DNA of 64,000 nt from Streptomyces sp. MMG1121 (GTDB lineage Bacteria; Actinomycetota; Actinomycetes; Streptomycetales; Streptomycetaceae): assembly GCF_001280015.1 (NCBI RefSeq), contig NZ_LGDV01000085.1, positions 225,519 through 289,518 on the forward strand, written 5' to 3'. This document shows, one piece after another, positions 8,956-17,003 of this stretch (positions are counted from its first letter, which is position 1; the number at the start of each line of letters is the position of its first letter). Under the pieces are notes generated by a model that had not been told where the DNA came from, did no database searches, and saw nothing but the letters and a program-made list of their open reading frames with translations. Made by a program: the position numbers and the translations under genes.

Positions 8956-9813
8956 TCAGCCCGGGGTGAAGCGGACCGGCGTCCCCGCCGCGGCCTGGGC
9001 GGCCGCCGCCAGGGCGGTCTCCGCGACGACGCCGATCACCGGGTAGCCGCCCGTGGTCGGGTGGTCGTGCAGGAACACCACCGGGCGTCCGTCGGGGGGC
9101 ACCTGCACCGCGCCGAGCACCATGCCCTCGCTGGGCAGCTCGCCGCCCGGCACGCGCTCCAGCGGCGGCCCTTCGGTGCGCAGGCCGATGCGGTTGCTGT
9201 GCTGCGACACACGGTACGTCGCCGAGGTGAGGGTGCGCAGTGCCGCCGGGGTGAACCAGTCGGTGCGGGGGCCGAGCCGCACCGGCAGGGTCAGTTCGGG
9301 GGGCGGTGCGGGCCAGGGGGCGAGGTCGGCAGGCACCTCCGGGGAACCCGGTACGCCCAGCGGCAGGACGTCCCCCGCGCGCAGCGGTGCCGGGCCCAGT
9401 CCGGAGAGCAGGTCCGTGGAGCGGCTTCCCAGGACGGGCTCGACGGCGATGCCGCCGGCGACGGCGACGTACGCCCGTACGCCCGCCGTCACACCGCCCG
9501 CGTCCAGGACGGCACCGGCGGGCACGCGTACGGGCGCTCCCCAGGCCGCGGGGCGCCCGTCGACCGTCACCGGGCAGGGCGCGCCGCCGACCACGACGGT
9601 CACGGTGTGGTCGGGGCGCAGGGCGCAGCCGGTCAGGGTGGCCTCCAGGACGGCGGCGCCGGGGGCGTTGCCCAGCAGCCGGTTGGCCAGGGCCATGGCG
9701 GGGGCGTCGAGGGCGCCGGAGCGGGGGACGCCCAGGTGGGCGTGACCGCGCCGGCCGAGGTCCTGGACCGTGGTGAGGGCGCCGGGTCGTACGACGGTGA
9801 GCCTGACGGTCAC
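8956..9813 (-). CDS. pxpC: 5-oxoprolinase subunit C (PxpC, biotin-dependent carboxyltransferase-like)
   Basis: 285 residues from GTG 9813. The start overlaps the pxpB stop by 4 bases, so translation is probably coupled. It shows the KipA/PxpC pattern: VVRPGALTTVQDLGRRGHAH, LGVPRSGALD and QHSNRIGLRTEGP, then a C-terminal SEGMVLGAVQVPPDGRPVV and PTTGGYPVIG. With PxpA and PxpB it forms the ATP-dependent enzyme that opens 5-oxoproline to glutamate. The allophanate hydrolase domain of urea amidolyase shares this fold, but the adjacent pxpA and pxpB decide the call. Cytoplasmic. Confidence 0.92.
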   Translation of the reverse strand: MTVRLTVVRPGALTTVQDLGRRGHAHLGVPRSGALDAPAMALANRLLGNAPGAAVLEATLTGCALRPDHTVTVVVGGAPCPVTVDGRPAAWGAPVRVPAGAVLDAGGVTAGVRAYVAVAGGIAVEPVLGSRSTDLLSGLGPAPLRAGDVLPLGVPGSPEVPADLAPWPAPPPELTLPVRLGPRTDWFTPAALRTLTSATYRVSQHSNRIGLRTEGPPLERVPGGELPSEGMVLGAVQVPPDGRPVVFLHDHPTTGGYPVIGVVAETALAAAAQAAAGTPVRFTPG

Positions 9814-10457
9814 GACGCACCGCTCTCGGCCACGAACCGTACGCGCGTGCCCGGGGTGAGCAGCGCCGGTTCGTCGCGGGTGAGGTCCCACAGCGGGGCC
9901 GGGTCCGCCATCGTGCCGATCAGCTGCCAGCCGCCGGGGGTGGCGCGCGGGTACACCGCGCTGTAGGGACCGGCGAGGGCCACGGCACCGGCCGGCACCC
10001 GGGTGCGGGGCGTGTCGCGGCGCGGCAGGTGCAGCCGGGCCGGCAGGCCGGTGAGGTAGCCGAAGCCGGGGGCGAATCCGCAGAAGGCGACGCGGTAGGT
10101 GTACGAGGCGTGCAGGGCGCCGACCTCGTCGCTGCCGACCTGCCACAGGGCGGCCACCTGGGCCAGGTCGGGGCCGTCGTACCGTACCGGGATCTCCACG
10201 ACTCCCCCGTCGTCGGCGGGGCGGGCCGGTATGTCCCAGCCGGCCATCCGGCGGGCCAGCTGCTCGGGCTGCGGGACCCCGTCCAGGAGTACGGTCCGCG
10301 CCCCGGGCACGATCTCCTCGACCGGCGGCAGGGTGCCCGCGGCGCGCCGCCGCAGCAGTTCGGCGTGGAAGGCCCCGGTGTGCTCGGCGTCCGGCAGTTC
10401 GACGAGCAGTGCGTGCCGCCCGGCGGGGCGCACCGAGAGGGGCCGGCCGGCGGTCAT
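9810..10457 (-). CDS. pxpB: 5-oxoprolinase subunit B (PxpB, KipI-like)
   Basis: 215 residues from ATG 10457, which overlaps the pxpA stop by 4 bases. The family marker is GFAPGFGYLTGLPARLHLPR, followed by VPAGAVALAGPYSAVYPRAT and PGGWQLIGT, all conserved in KipI/PxpB and in allophanate hydrolase subunit 1. It pairs with PxpC, and both act with PxpA on 5-oxoproline. In Bacillus the homologue KipI was first known as a histidine-kinase inhibitor, but the pxpA-pxpB-pxpC order points to the metabolic role. Confidence 0.92.
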   Translation of the reverse strand: MTAGRPLSVRPAGRHALLVELPDAEHTGAFHAELLRRRAAGTLPPVEEIVPGARTVLLDGVPQPEQLARRMAGWDIPARPADDGGVVEIPVRYDGPDLAQVAALWQVGSDEVGALHASYTYRVAFCGFAPGFGYLTGLPARLHLPRRDTPRTRVPAGAVALAGPYSAVYPRATPGGWQLIGTMADPAPLWDLTRDEPALLTPGTRVRFVAESGAS

Positions 10458-11206
10458 GCGAAGGCCCCGACCTCGACCCCGGCCGCCTGCAGGGCCGCGC
10501 GCACCCGGGCGGCGATCCGGGCCGCGCCCGGGGTGTCGCCATGCACACACAGGGAGCGGGCGGCCACCGGCACGGTCGTACCGTCCACGGCCTCGACGGC
10601 GCCGTCCACCGCGAACGCCAGCGCGCGCCGGACCACCGCGTCCTCGTCGCTCACCACGGCGCCCGGCTCGCGGCGCGGCACGAGCGTGCCCGCGGGCGTG
10701 TAGGCACGGTCGGCGAAGGCTTCGGGTACGGCCGTCAGGCCCGCGTCCGCGGCGGCGGCGAGCAGCCGTGACCCGGGCAGGCCGAGCACCGGCAGCGTCC
10801 CGCCGGCCAGTTTCACGCCCGCGACCACGGCCGCGGCCTGGTCGGCGTCGTGCACGGTGCGGTTGTAGAGCGCGCCGTGCGGCTTGACGTACGCCACCTC
10901 GGCACCGGCCGCCTGGGCGAAGACGCGCAGTGCCCCGATCTGGTAGGCCGTCTCGGCCGCCAGTTCGTCGCCGGGCACGTCCATGGCGCGCCGGCCGAAG
11001 CCGGCCAGATCACGGTAGGAGACCTGGGCGCCGATCCGTACGCCGCGCTCGGCGGCGAGGTCGCAGACGCGGCGCATCACGCTGGGGTCGCCCGCGTGGA
11101 AGCCGCAGGCGACGTTGGCGCTGGTCACGACGGAGAGCAGGGCGTCGTCGTCGGTGAGGGTCCAGCGGCCGAAGCCCTCACCGAGGTCCGCGTTGAGGTC
11201 GATCAC
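10454..11206 (-). CDS. pxpA: 5-oxoprolinase subunit A (PxpA, LamB/YcsF family)
   Basis: 250 residues. It begins MIDLNADLGEGFG, the invariant LamB/YcsF opening, followed by TSANVACGFHAGDP, AYVKPHGALYNR and ADRAYTPAGTLVPR. GTG 11206 is chosen because the conserved text starts there and a promoter -10 box lies only 6 bases upstream (11213-11218), which fits a leaderless mRNA. A TTG at 11242 would add 12 unconserved residues across the operator. PxpA supplies part of the active site that hydrolyses 5-oxoproline to glutamate using ATP. First gene of pxpABC, divergent from the DUF969-DUF979-pcp-DUF2891 operon. Confidence 0.93.
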   Translation of the reverse strand: MIDLNADLGEGFGRWTLTDDDALLSVVTSANVACGFHAGDPSVMRRVCDLAAERGVRIGAQVSYRDLAGFGRRAMDVPGDELAAETAYQIGALRVFAQAAGAEVAYVKPHGALYNRTVHDADQAAAVVAGVKLAGGTLPVLGLPGSRLLAAAADAGLTAVPEAFADRAYTPAGTLVPRREPGAVVSDEDAVVRRALAFAVDGAVEAVDGTTVPVAARSLCVHGDTPGAARIAARVRAALQAAGVEVGAFA

Positions 11207-11212
11207 CTTCCG

Positions 11213-11242
11213 AACGTAGTCGATTGTTGAACGATCCGACAA
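11213..11242 (-). promoter_or_regulatory. Promoter of pxpABC, probably leaderless
   Basis: On the minus strand TTGTCG (11242-11237), an 18-base spacer and TACGTT (11218-11213) form a sigma-70-like promoter. The expected start of transcription falls on the GTG of pxpA at 11206. The operator at 11222-11236 fills most of the spacer and abuts the -35 box. Seen by eye; not tested. Confidence 0.55.
11222..11236. promoter_or_regulatory. Operator half of a matched pair (pxp side)
   Basis: GATTGTTGAACGATC is a 15-base palindrome with one mismatch around a central base. It recurs as a perfect version at 11274-11288. It lies between the -35 and -10 boxes of the pxpA promoter, where a bound protein would block RNA polymerase. 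The regulator is not obviously encoded nearby. Confidence 0.65.
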
Positions 11243-11267
11243 GACATCGATTTTTCTGCTCCAACCC

Positions 11268-11297
11268 TTGTTCGATCGTTCAACGATCCCCTAGGGT
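11268..11297 (+). promoter_or_regulatory. Promoter of the DUF969-DUF979-pcp-DUF2891 operon
   Basis: TTGTTC (11268-11273), an 18-base spacer and TAGGGT (11292-11297) form a plausible sigma-70-like promoter. The perfect operator at 11274-11288 starts directly after the -35 box. Transcription would start near 11304, leaving a leader of about 77 bases before the DUF969 start. Confidence 0.5.
11274..11288. promoter_or_regulatory. Operator half of a matched pair (transporter side)
   Basis: GATCGTTCAACGATC is a palindrome with perfect 7-base arms around one central base. It matches the site at 11222-11236. The centres are 52 bases apart, about five helical turns, so the two sites face the same side of the DNA and could also be bridged. 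Confidence 0.68.
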
Positions 11298-11380
11298 CCG
11301 TGCATCCATCCACGGACCCGGAACCCCGGATCCGCGTCGCCCGGGCGTCCTGCCCCGTCACGCGTGAAGAAGGCCGCCGC

Positions 11381-12100
11381 ATGATCGTTCTCCTCGGCGT
11401 GGTCGTGGTGATCCTCGGATTCGTCACGCGCCGCAATCCCGTCCTCGTCGTGGGCGTCGCCGGTGTCTTCACCGGGCTGATCGGCGGGATGGACCCGCGG
11501 GAGGTCCTCGCGGCCTTCGGCCGGTCCTTCGCCGACAGCCGCTCGGTCACCGTCTTCGCCGTCGTCCTGCCGGTGATCGGCCTGCTGGAGCGCTACGGCC
11601 TGCGCGAACAGGCCCGCCGGCTCATCGGCCGGCTGGCCGGCCTCAGCGCCGGCCGGTTCCTCGCCGTCTATCTGCTGGTCCGTCAGATCACCGCGGCCTT
11701 CGGCCTCAACAGCATCGGCGGTCCCGCGCAGACCGTACGGCCGCTCGTCGCGCCCATGGCCGAGGCCGCCGCCGAACGCACGACGGGCGCCGCGCTGCCC
11801 GACCGCCTGCGCGAGAAGGTGCGCTCCTACGCCGCGTCCGCCGACACCGTGGGCCTCTTCTTCGGCGAGGACTGCTTCATCGCGATCGGCTCGATCCTGC
11901 TGATCACCGGCTTCGTGAACTCGACGTACCACCAGAGTCTCGAACCCACCCAGCTGGCCCTGTGGGCGGTCCCGCTCGCCGTGTGCGCCTTCCTCGTCCA
12001 CGGCGCCCGACTGCTGCTCCTGGACCGGCAGTTGCAGCGGGAGATGGCACTCGCCCACGCCGAACACGAGCTGCCGCTGCCGAAGGGAACCGACAAGTGA
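11381..12100 (+). CDS. DUF969 membrane protein, candidate 5-oxoproline transporter subunit
   Basis: 239 residues from ATG 11381 with GAAGAAGG upstream. The protein opens with a transmembrane helix (MIVLLGVVVVILGFVTR) and has several more, with the conserved middle GLNSIGGPAQTVRPLVAPMA and FFGEDCFIAIGSILLITGFV. DUF969 always travels with DUF979, and here the two genes overlap by 4 bases. Cluster members act on 5-oxoproline or N-terminal pyroglutamyl peptides, so uptake of such a compound is the best guess; this is an inference from context, not from a solved function. Confidence 0.85.
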   Translation: MIVLLGVVVVILGFVTRRNPVLVVGVAGVFTGLIGGMDPREVLAAFGRSFADSRSVTVFAVVLPVIGLLERYGLREQARRLIGRLAGLSAGRFLAVYLLVRQITAAFGLNSIGGPAQTVRPLVAPMAEAAAERTTGAALPDRLREKVRSYAASADTVGLFFGEDCFIAIGSILLITGFVNSTYHQSLEPTQLALWAVPLAVCAFLVHGARLLLLDRQLQREMALAHAEHELPLPKGTDK

Positions 12101-13071
12101 TCAAGGTCGAATGGCTCTACTGGCTGATGGGCCTCGTCTTCGTCGTCATGGCCGTGCAGATGGCCGCCGACCGCAGCAATCCCAGGCGCTGGACCTCCGC
12201 CGCCTTCTGGGGCCTGCTCGGGCTCACCTTCCCCTACGGCACCGGAGTCGCCAACGCCACGGCGCCGGGCGGCGGCTGGACCCTGCCCGCCGAACCGCTC
12301 GGCGTCGCCGTCCTCGCCCTCATCGTGCTCGCCGGCTTCAACTTCCTCGGCAAGGGCGAGCCCGTCACCAGCACCGCCGAGGAACGCGAGGCCTCCGCGA
12401 GCCGGCTCGGCAGCAAGATCTTCATCCCCGCGCTGACGATCCCGCTCGTCGCCATCGTGTGCGCCTCCCTGCTCGACACGTCCGGCCTGTTCGAGACGGG
12501 CAAGGCCACCCTCATCGGGCTCGGCCTCGGCTGCCTGGTCGCGCTCGTCGTCGGCATGCTGGTCACCGGCGAGCGCAAGCTGTCCGTACCGCTGCACTCC
12601 GGCCGCTCCATGCTGGAGGCGATGGGCTCCGCGCTGCTGCTGCCCCAGCTCCTCGCCGTCCTCGGCTCGATCTTCGCGCTGGCCGGGGTCGGCACCCAGG
12701 TCGGCAAGATCGTGCACGACGTCCTGCCGGACAACTCCACGTACCTCGCCGTGGTGGCGTACTGCGTCGGCATGTTCCTGTTCACCGTGATCATGGGCAA
12801 CGCGTTCGCGGCGTTCCCGGTGATGACCGCGGCGATCGGCTGGCCGGTCCTGATCGAGCAGATGCACGGCGACGAGCCGGCGGTCCTCGCGATCGGCATG
12901 CTGGCCGGTTTCTCGGGAACGCTGTGCACCCCGATGGCCGCCAACTTCAACATCGTCCCGGCCACCCTGCTCGAACTGAAGGACCAGTACGGCCCGATCA
13001 AGGCCCAGATCCCGACGGCGCTCGCGCTGCTGGTCTGCTCCACCGTGATCATGGCGCTCTGCGCGTTCTGA
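12097..13071 (+). CDS. DUF979 membrane protein, partner of DUF969
   Basis: 324 residues from GTG 12097, overlapping the DUF969 stop by 4 bases, with GAAGGGAA upstream. About nine hydrophobic segments span the length. Conserved stretches include LLGLTFPYGTGVANATAPGG, IMGNAFAAFPVMTAAIG and GFSGTLCTPMAANFNIVPA, the last typical of two-component permease halves with paired membrane loops. With DUF969 it probably forms a two-subunit carrier. No ATPase is linked, so a secondary transporter is likely. Substrate inferred from pcp and pxpABC next door. Confidence 0.85.
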   Translation: MIKVEWLYWLMGLVFVVMAVQMAADRSNPRRWTSAAFWGLLGLTFPYGTGVANATAPGGGWTLPAEPLGVAVLALIVLAGFNFLGKGEPVTSTAEEREASASRLGSKIFIPALTIPLVAIVCASLLDTSGLFETGKATLIGLGLGCLVALVVGMLVTGERKLSVPLHSGRSMLEAMGSALLLPQLLAVLGSIFALAGVGTQVGKIVHDVLPDNSTYLAVVAYCVGMFLFTVIMGNAFAAFPVMTAAIGWPVLIEQMHGDEPAVLAIGMLAGFSGTLCTPMAANFNIVPATLLELKDQYGPIKAQIPTALALLVCSTVIMALCAF

Positions 13072-13115
13072 CCCGTGCCGGCTCCTGCCCCTGTGTTCCT
13101 CGTGAAGGAAGTGCC

Positions 13116-13766
13116 ATGACCCGTGTGCTCGTCACCGGCTTCGCCCCCTTCGACGGCCAGAGTGTGAACCCGTCCTGGCAGGCGGCCTCGCTCGTGGCCG
13201 CCGAGCCGCCCGCGGGGCTCACGGTCACCGCCACCGAACTGCCCTGTGTCTTCGGCGAGTCCGTCGAGGTACTGCGCGCGGCCGTCCGCGCCTCGGCCCC
13301 CGACCTGGTCCTGTGCCTGGGCCAGGCGGGCGGCCGCCCCGGTGTCACGGTCGAGCGCGTCGCCATCAACCTCGACGACGCGCGGATCCCCGACAACGCG
13401 GGCCGCAGGCCCGTCGACGAGCCCGTGGTCCCGGACGGCCCCGCCGCGTACTTCTCGTCCCTCCCCGTGAAGACCTGCGTCGCCGCCCTGCGCGCGGCCG
13501 GGGTCCCGGCCGCCGTCTCGCACACGGCCGGCACGTTCGTCTGCAACCACGTCGCGTACGGCCTCGGCCATCTCATCGCCACCGAACTCCCGCACGTCCG
13601 GGGCGGTTTCGTGCACGTGCCGTGGGCGCCGGAGCAGATCACCGACGGCACCGCCCCGGCCCTGGAGCCCGCCACGGTCGCGCGCGGCCTGCGCGCCCTG
13701 CTGGGCGCCGCGGCCACCACCCCCGCCGGCCAGGACCTGAGGGTCACCGAGGGAGCCACCCACTGA
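13116..13766 (+). CDS. pcp: Pyrrolidone-carboxylate (pyroglutamyl) peptidase I
   Basis: 216 residues from ATG 13116 with GAAGGAAG upstream; family length is about 215. It has RVLVTGFAPFDGQSVNPSW at the N-terminus, the catalytic Cys in TAGTFVCNHVAYG and the catalytic His in GGFVHVPWAPEQ, with the Glu region in GQAGGRPGVTVERVAINLDD. The enzyme removes N-terminal pyroglutamate from peptides in the cytoplasm, producing the substrate of PxpABC. It lies 44 bases after DUF979 and its stop overlaps the next start by one base. Confidence 0.95.
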   Translation: MTRVLVTGFAPFDGQSVNPSWQAASLVAAEPPAGLTVTATELPCVFGESVEVLRAAVRASAPDLVLCLGQAGGRPGVTVERVAINLDDARIPDNAGRRPVDEPVVPDGPAAYFSSLPVKTCVAALRAAGVPAAVSHTAGTFVCNHVAYGLGHLIATELPHVRGGFVHVPWAPEQITDGTAPALEPATVARGLRALLGAAATTPAGQDLRVTEGATH

Positions 13767-14800
13767 TGCCGCTCACCGCCCACGCGGCCCCCTTCGCCCG
13801 GATCGCCCTCGCGAACGTCATGCGGGAGTACCCCCACTCCCTGACCCATCTGATGACTTCACCGGACGAGGAGGTACGGCCGAGAGCCCTGCACCCCGCC
13901 TTCCACGGCGCCTACGACTGGCACTCCGCGGTCCATATGCACTGGCTGCTGGTCCGTCTGCTACGCCGCCACCCAGACGCGCCCGCCTTCCCGGAGACCG
14001 CGCCGGCCCTGGCCGTCCTCGACCGGCACCTCACCTACGGGAACATCGCGACCGAGGCCGCCTACCTGCGGGCTCGCCCCTCCTTCGAGCGGCCGTACGG
14101 CTGGGCCTGGCTGATGGCGCTCGCCGCCGAATGCCGGGCGTACGGGGGTGCGGCAGGCGCCCGTTGGACCAAGGCCCTGGCACCGGGAACCGCCGCCGTC
14201 GAAGCCCTGCTGGCCGAGTGGCTCCCCAAGGCCACGTATCCCGTGCGCCACGGCAACCACCCCAACAGCGCCTTCGCCCTCGGGCTCCTGCTCGACACGG
14301 GCGAGCTGTCCACCGCGACAGCCGAGGCCGTACGACAGCGTCTGCTGGCCTGGTTCGCCGACGACCACGACGCTCCCGTGCACTGGGAACCCTCCGGCCA
14401 GGACTTCCTGTCCCCGGCGCTGACCGAGGCGGACGCGATGCGCAGGGTGCTGGACGCGGGGCGGTTCGCGCGGTGGCTCGACGGCTTCCTGCCCGCGCTG
14501 CGCACCGGCGCGCCCTGCCCGCCGCTTGAGGTGCCCGCCGTCTCCGACCCCGCCGACCCGCAGATCGGCCACCTGCTGGGCCTCACCCTCAGCAAGGCGG
14601 CCGCGCTCCGCTCGATCGCCGGGGCACTGCCCGAGGGCCCGGTCCGCACCCGCCTGACGGAGGCGGCCGAGGCCCACCTGGCGGCCGGGCTGCCCGCCGT
14701 GACCCGCGACGACTTCACGACGGGCCACTGGCTGGCCACCTTCGCCGTGCTCGCCCTGAACGCCGGATCCGGTCCCGCCCGGGTCCCCGCGTCCGGCTAA
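13766..14800 (+). CDS. DUF2891 family protein of the pyroglutamate operon
   Basis: 344 residues from ATG 13766, coupled to pcp by a TGATG overlap. The family signature HPAFHGAYDWHSAVHMHW is present near residue 33, and YGWAWLMALAAE, RHGNHPNSAFALGLLLDT and WEPSGQDFLSPALTEADAMR follow. The fold looks like an alpha/alpha-toroid, as in glycosidases and lyases, but no catalytic role is established. Repeated occurrence with pcp and DUF969/DUF979 suggests it processes a pyroglutamate-related compound. The last 4 bases overlap the end of the convergent HD gene. Confidence 0.87.
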   Translation: MPLTAHAAPFARIALANVMREYPHSLTHLMTSPDEEVRPRALHPAFHGAYDWHSAVHMHWLLVRLLRRHPDAPAFPETAPALAVLDRHLTYGNIATEAAYLRARPSFERPYGWAWLMALAAECRAYGGAAGARWTKALAPGTAAVEALLAEWLPKATYPVRHGNHPNSAFALGLLLDTGELSTATAEAVRQRLLAWFADDHDAPVHWEPSGQDFLSPALTEADAMRRVLDAGRFARWLDGFLPALRTGAPCPPLEVPAVSDPADPQIGHLLGLTLSKAAALRSIAGALPEGPVRTRLTEAAEAHLAAGLPAVTRDDFTTGHWLATFAVLALNAGSGPARVPASG

Positions 14801-15345
14801 CGCCCGGCCGCGACCCGACGCACCACCGGACGCCACGACTCCAACGGCGCCGCCCGAAGACCCACCACCTTCCCCGCGTCATCGGCGCGACGCAGGGCGA
14901 CGGCCGACGCGAAGTCGGGATCCGCCTCGAAGGCGGCGACTTCCTGCGGGGTCATGGGTCCGCCCTGGCAGCCGAGTGTGCGGGCGCTCTCCGGTGACAG
15001 CACGAGCTGCGGGTCGGCCACCGCCAGATAGCGCTTGGCCGGGATGTGCGCGGCGACGAGCCGGGCGACCCGCGCCCCCAGGAGCCCCTCGACCGCCGTC
15101 GCGGCATGCCGGCCGTGCCCCTCCTCATCGGCGGGCACCAGGTAGTGGCCGATGTCGTGGACGAGCCCGGCCACCTGGAGTTCCTCGTCGTCCGGGTGGC
15201 GCTCGGCCAGCACGGCGGCGACCTGGAGACCGTGGTCGAGGATGTCCACGGGATCACCCGACCGGTCCGGCGTGTCCCAGACATCCTCGCAGTCGGCCAG
15301 CAGGGTCATGAGCGCGTCCACGGACGCTATGGGGTCGTACGTCAC
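14797..15345 (-). CDS. HD-domain protein resembling the PhnZ diiron oxygenase group
   Basis: 182 residues from GTG 15345. Metal-binding positions can be followed: DHGLQ, HDIGHYL, GRHAA, AAHIPAKRYL and the late Asp in RRADDAGK. The run SPESARTLGCQGGPMTPQEV and FEADPDFASAVALRRADD matches the HD proteins linked to phosphonate degradation (PhnZ type), which use a mixed-valent diiron centre. No phosphonate genes are near, so another small alcohol or polyol, as for related inositol oxygenases, is equally possible. Convergent with DUF2891 with a 4-base overlap of the two ends. Confidence 0.75.
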   Translation of the reverse strand: MTYDPIASVDALMTLLADCEDVWDTPDRSGDPVDILDHGLQVAAVLAERHPDDEELQVAGLVHDIGHYLVPADEEGHGRHAATAVEGLLGARVARLVAAHIPAKRYLAVADPQLVLSPESARTLGCQGGPMTPQEVAAFEADPDFASAVALRRADDAGKVVGLRAAPLESWRPVVRRVAAGR

Positions 15346-15443
15346 ACGGCCACACTGCCGCACTCGGGCGGACGGCCGGTGACGTCAGGGTGTACGCCCG
15401 CTGCCCGGCGACGTTCGGGGCCGTCCCCGGGCAGGCGGGCTGA

Positions 15444-15475
15444 GCCGGGCGGGGGCCGGGCTGCCCCCGCCCGGC
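15444..15475 (-). terminator. Hairpin terminator after the GNAT gene
   Basis: Perfect 13-bp arms (15444-15456 and 15463-15475) with a 6-base loop lie 9 bases past the GNAT stop. The stem is almost pure G+C and lacks a T run, as is usual in Streptomyces. Confidence 0.75.
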
Positions 15476-15483
15476 GGGGCGGG

Positions 15484-15996
15484 TCAGATGCCGAACGGGG
15501 CGGCGTAGCGGACGGTGCCGCTGGGCAGCGGATGGCCGTCGCCGAGGGCGAGGGCCATCAGTGCCTCGTCCGGAACATCGATGCTGATGCCGATGCCGTG
15601 GGCCGAGGCCCGGGTGAAGCCGAAGCGCGGGTAGTACGCCGGATGTCCGAGCACGACGACGTACCGCTCGCCCAGGTCCCCGGCGGCCAAAAGGACGGCG
15701 CGTACGGCTGCCGTACCGGCGCCGGTGCGCTGGTGGGCGGGGCGTACGGCGACGGGCGCCAGACACAGAGCCGGGACGTCGTCGATGTGGCAACGGGTCA
15801 GCAGGGCGTGTCCGACCGGCGTGCCGTCGTCGTCGGTGCTGACGACGGACAGCCCCTCGATCCACGCGGCCGGGTCCCCGCGCAGGGCGTCGACGAGGTC
15901 GGCCTCCTCGGCGGTGGGGAACGCGGTCAGGTTGATCTCACGGACGGCGGAGATGTCGGTGCCGGTCTCGGCACGCGTGATCCAGTGGTGACGCAT
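15484..15996 (-). CDS. GNAT family N-acetyltransferase (YhbS-like)
   Basis: 170 residues from ATG 15996; no good ribosome site is seen, but sequence upstream of this Met is not conserved. The acetyl-CoA motif appears as LAPVAVRPAHQRTGAGTAAV (the Q/RxxGxG/A loop), followed by LGHPAYYPRFGFTRAS, the hallmark of YhbS-type members. An acceptor cannot be predicted. Cytoplasmic. It stands alone with its own terminator. Confidence 0.85.
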   Translation of the reverse strand: MRHHWITRAETGTDISAVREINLTAFPTAEEADLVDALRGDPAAWIEGLSVVSTDDDGTPVGHALLTRCHIDDVPALCLAPVAVRPAHQRTGAGTAAVRAVLLAAGDLGERYVVVLGHPAYYPRFGFTRASAHGIGISIDVPDEALMALALGDGHPLPSGTVRYAAPFGI

Positions 15997-16214
15997 GAGG
16001 GATGAGGTTCCGTTTCGCTGTGTTCGTACGGGGCCCCGCGGGCTCACGCTCCCGGCAAGGGCGGACAGAACGAGGTCAGGCCACGGCCCGGGACGTGAGG
16101 GAGACCCGGGCACTGCGCAGGGTGGCCTCGAACGCGGTCATCAACCCCACCTCCCCTGCTTCGCGGCTCCGGCTCACATACGAACCCGGGCAGTCTAGCG
16201 GGCCCGTTCCCTCG

Positions 16215-16835
16215 TCATCGCGGCGAGCCAGGCCTGGATGCCGGCCCGTCCAGGATGATCTCGATGGTGGCGGGCACCGTGCAGTCGACGTGCAGGCCGT
16301 CGGCGAACGTGTCCGTGAGGTCGTCCCGCGTCAGCCGGTGCGGGCCCGCGGTGCCGAGGGTCCGGGGCTCCCGGTCGCTGAAGCACAGCGGCAAGGAACG
16401 GCCGCCGGGGTGCAGCACCGCTCGCAGGCCCGCGGTGAAGGCCGGGCGGTCGTCCGGATCCGGCAGATGGAGCATGCCGCAGTCCAGCACCGTGTCGAAC
16501 CGCTCCCCCAGGTCCGCCGGACTGCGTGCGTCGTGGTGCGGAAACCGGGCGTGGGCGCAGTACCGACGCGCCTTGTCCCCGGTGGTGCGCGGAGCGGTGG
16601 CCGCAAGGTCGATGCCGGTCGCGTCGAGGCCGAGGCCGGCGCACATGAGCACGTGCTCCCCGGTCCCGCAGCCGACGTCCAGGACCCGTCCCCGGACGGC
16701 GCCGGACCGGGCGAGGCCGAGAAAGGCCGACGGGGGGTGTCCGCTCCCCCAGGGCGGGCGGACGGTGTACGGGTCGTCCGGCCACTGCCAGGGGTGCGCG
16801 GCGTCCGCGGCGCCACGCGAGGCGGGTCCGGTCAT
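16215..16835 (-). CDS. Class I SAM-dependent methyltransferase with a frameshifted C-terminus
   Basis: 206 residues from ATG 16835, preceded by GGGAAGG. Motif I is VLDVGCGTGEH; later motifs are ARSPADLGERFDTVLDCGML and LRAVLHPGGR, typical of small-molecule methyltransferases. After PATIEIILD the frame ends as GPASRPGSPR and a stop. In the next frame the normal ending reads AGIQAWLAAMTRERAR with a stop at 16195-16197. One missing base near 16250, in a CCGGCCCG run, explains this. The core fold is intact, so the protein may still work, or the gap may be a sequencing error. Substrate unknown. Confidence 0.82.
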   Translation of the reverse strand: MTGPASRGAADAAHPWQWPDDPYTVRPPWGSGHPPSAFLGLARSGAVRGRVLDVGCGTGEHVLMCAGLGLDATGIDLAATAPRTTGDKARRYCAHARFPHHDARSPADLGERFDTVLDCGMLHLPDPDDRPAFTAGLRAVLHPGGRSLPLCFSDREPRTLGTAGPHRLTRDDLTDTFADGLHVDCTVPATIEIILDGPASRPGSPR

Positions 16836-17003
16836 GCCCACGGCCTTCCCGCGCTGCCGCCGCACGGAGCCGTCCCCGGGTTCCCGTGCCGGCAACGCCC
16901 GGTCCATCGACCGTAGCGCCGGACCGGACGGTCCCGGCTCGGCGCCGGGGCTGCGACGCGCACGGCCGTGTACGACCTCCCGGCGCTCGCGGCGGCTCCG
17001 ACC

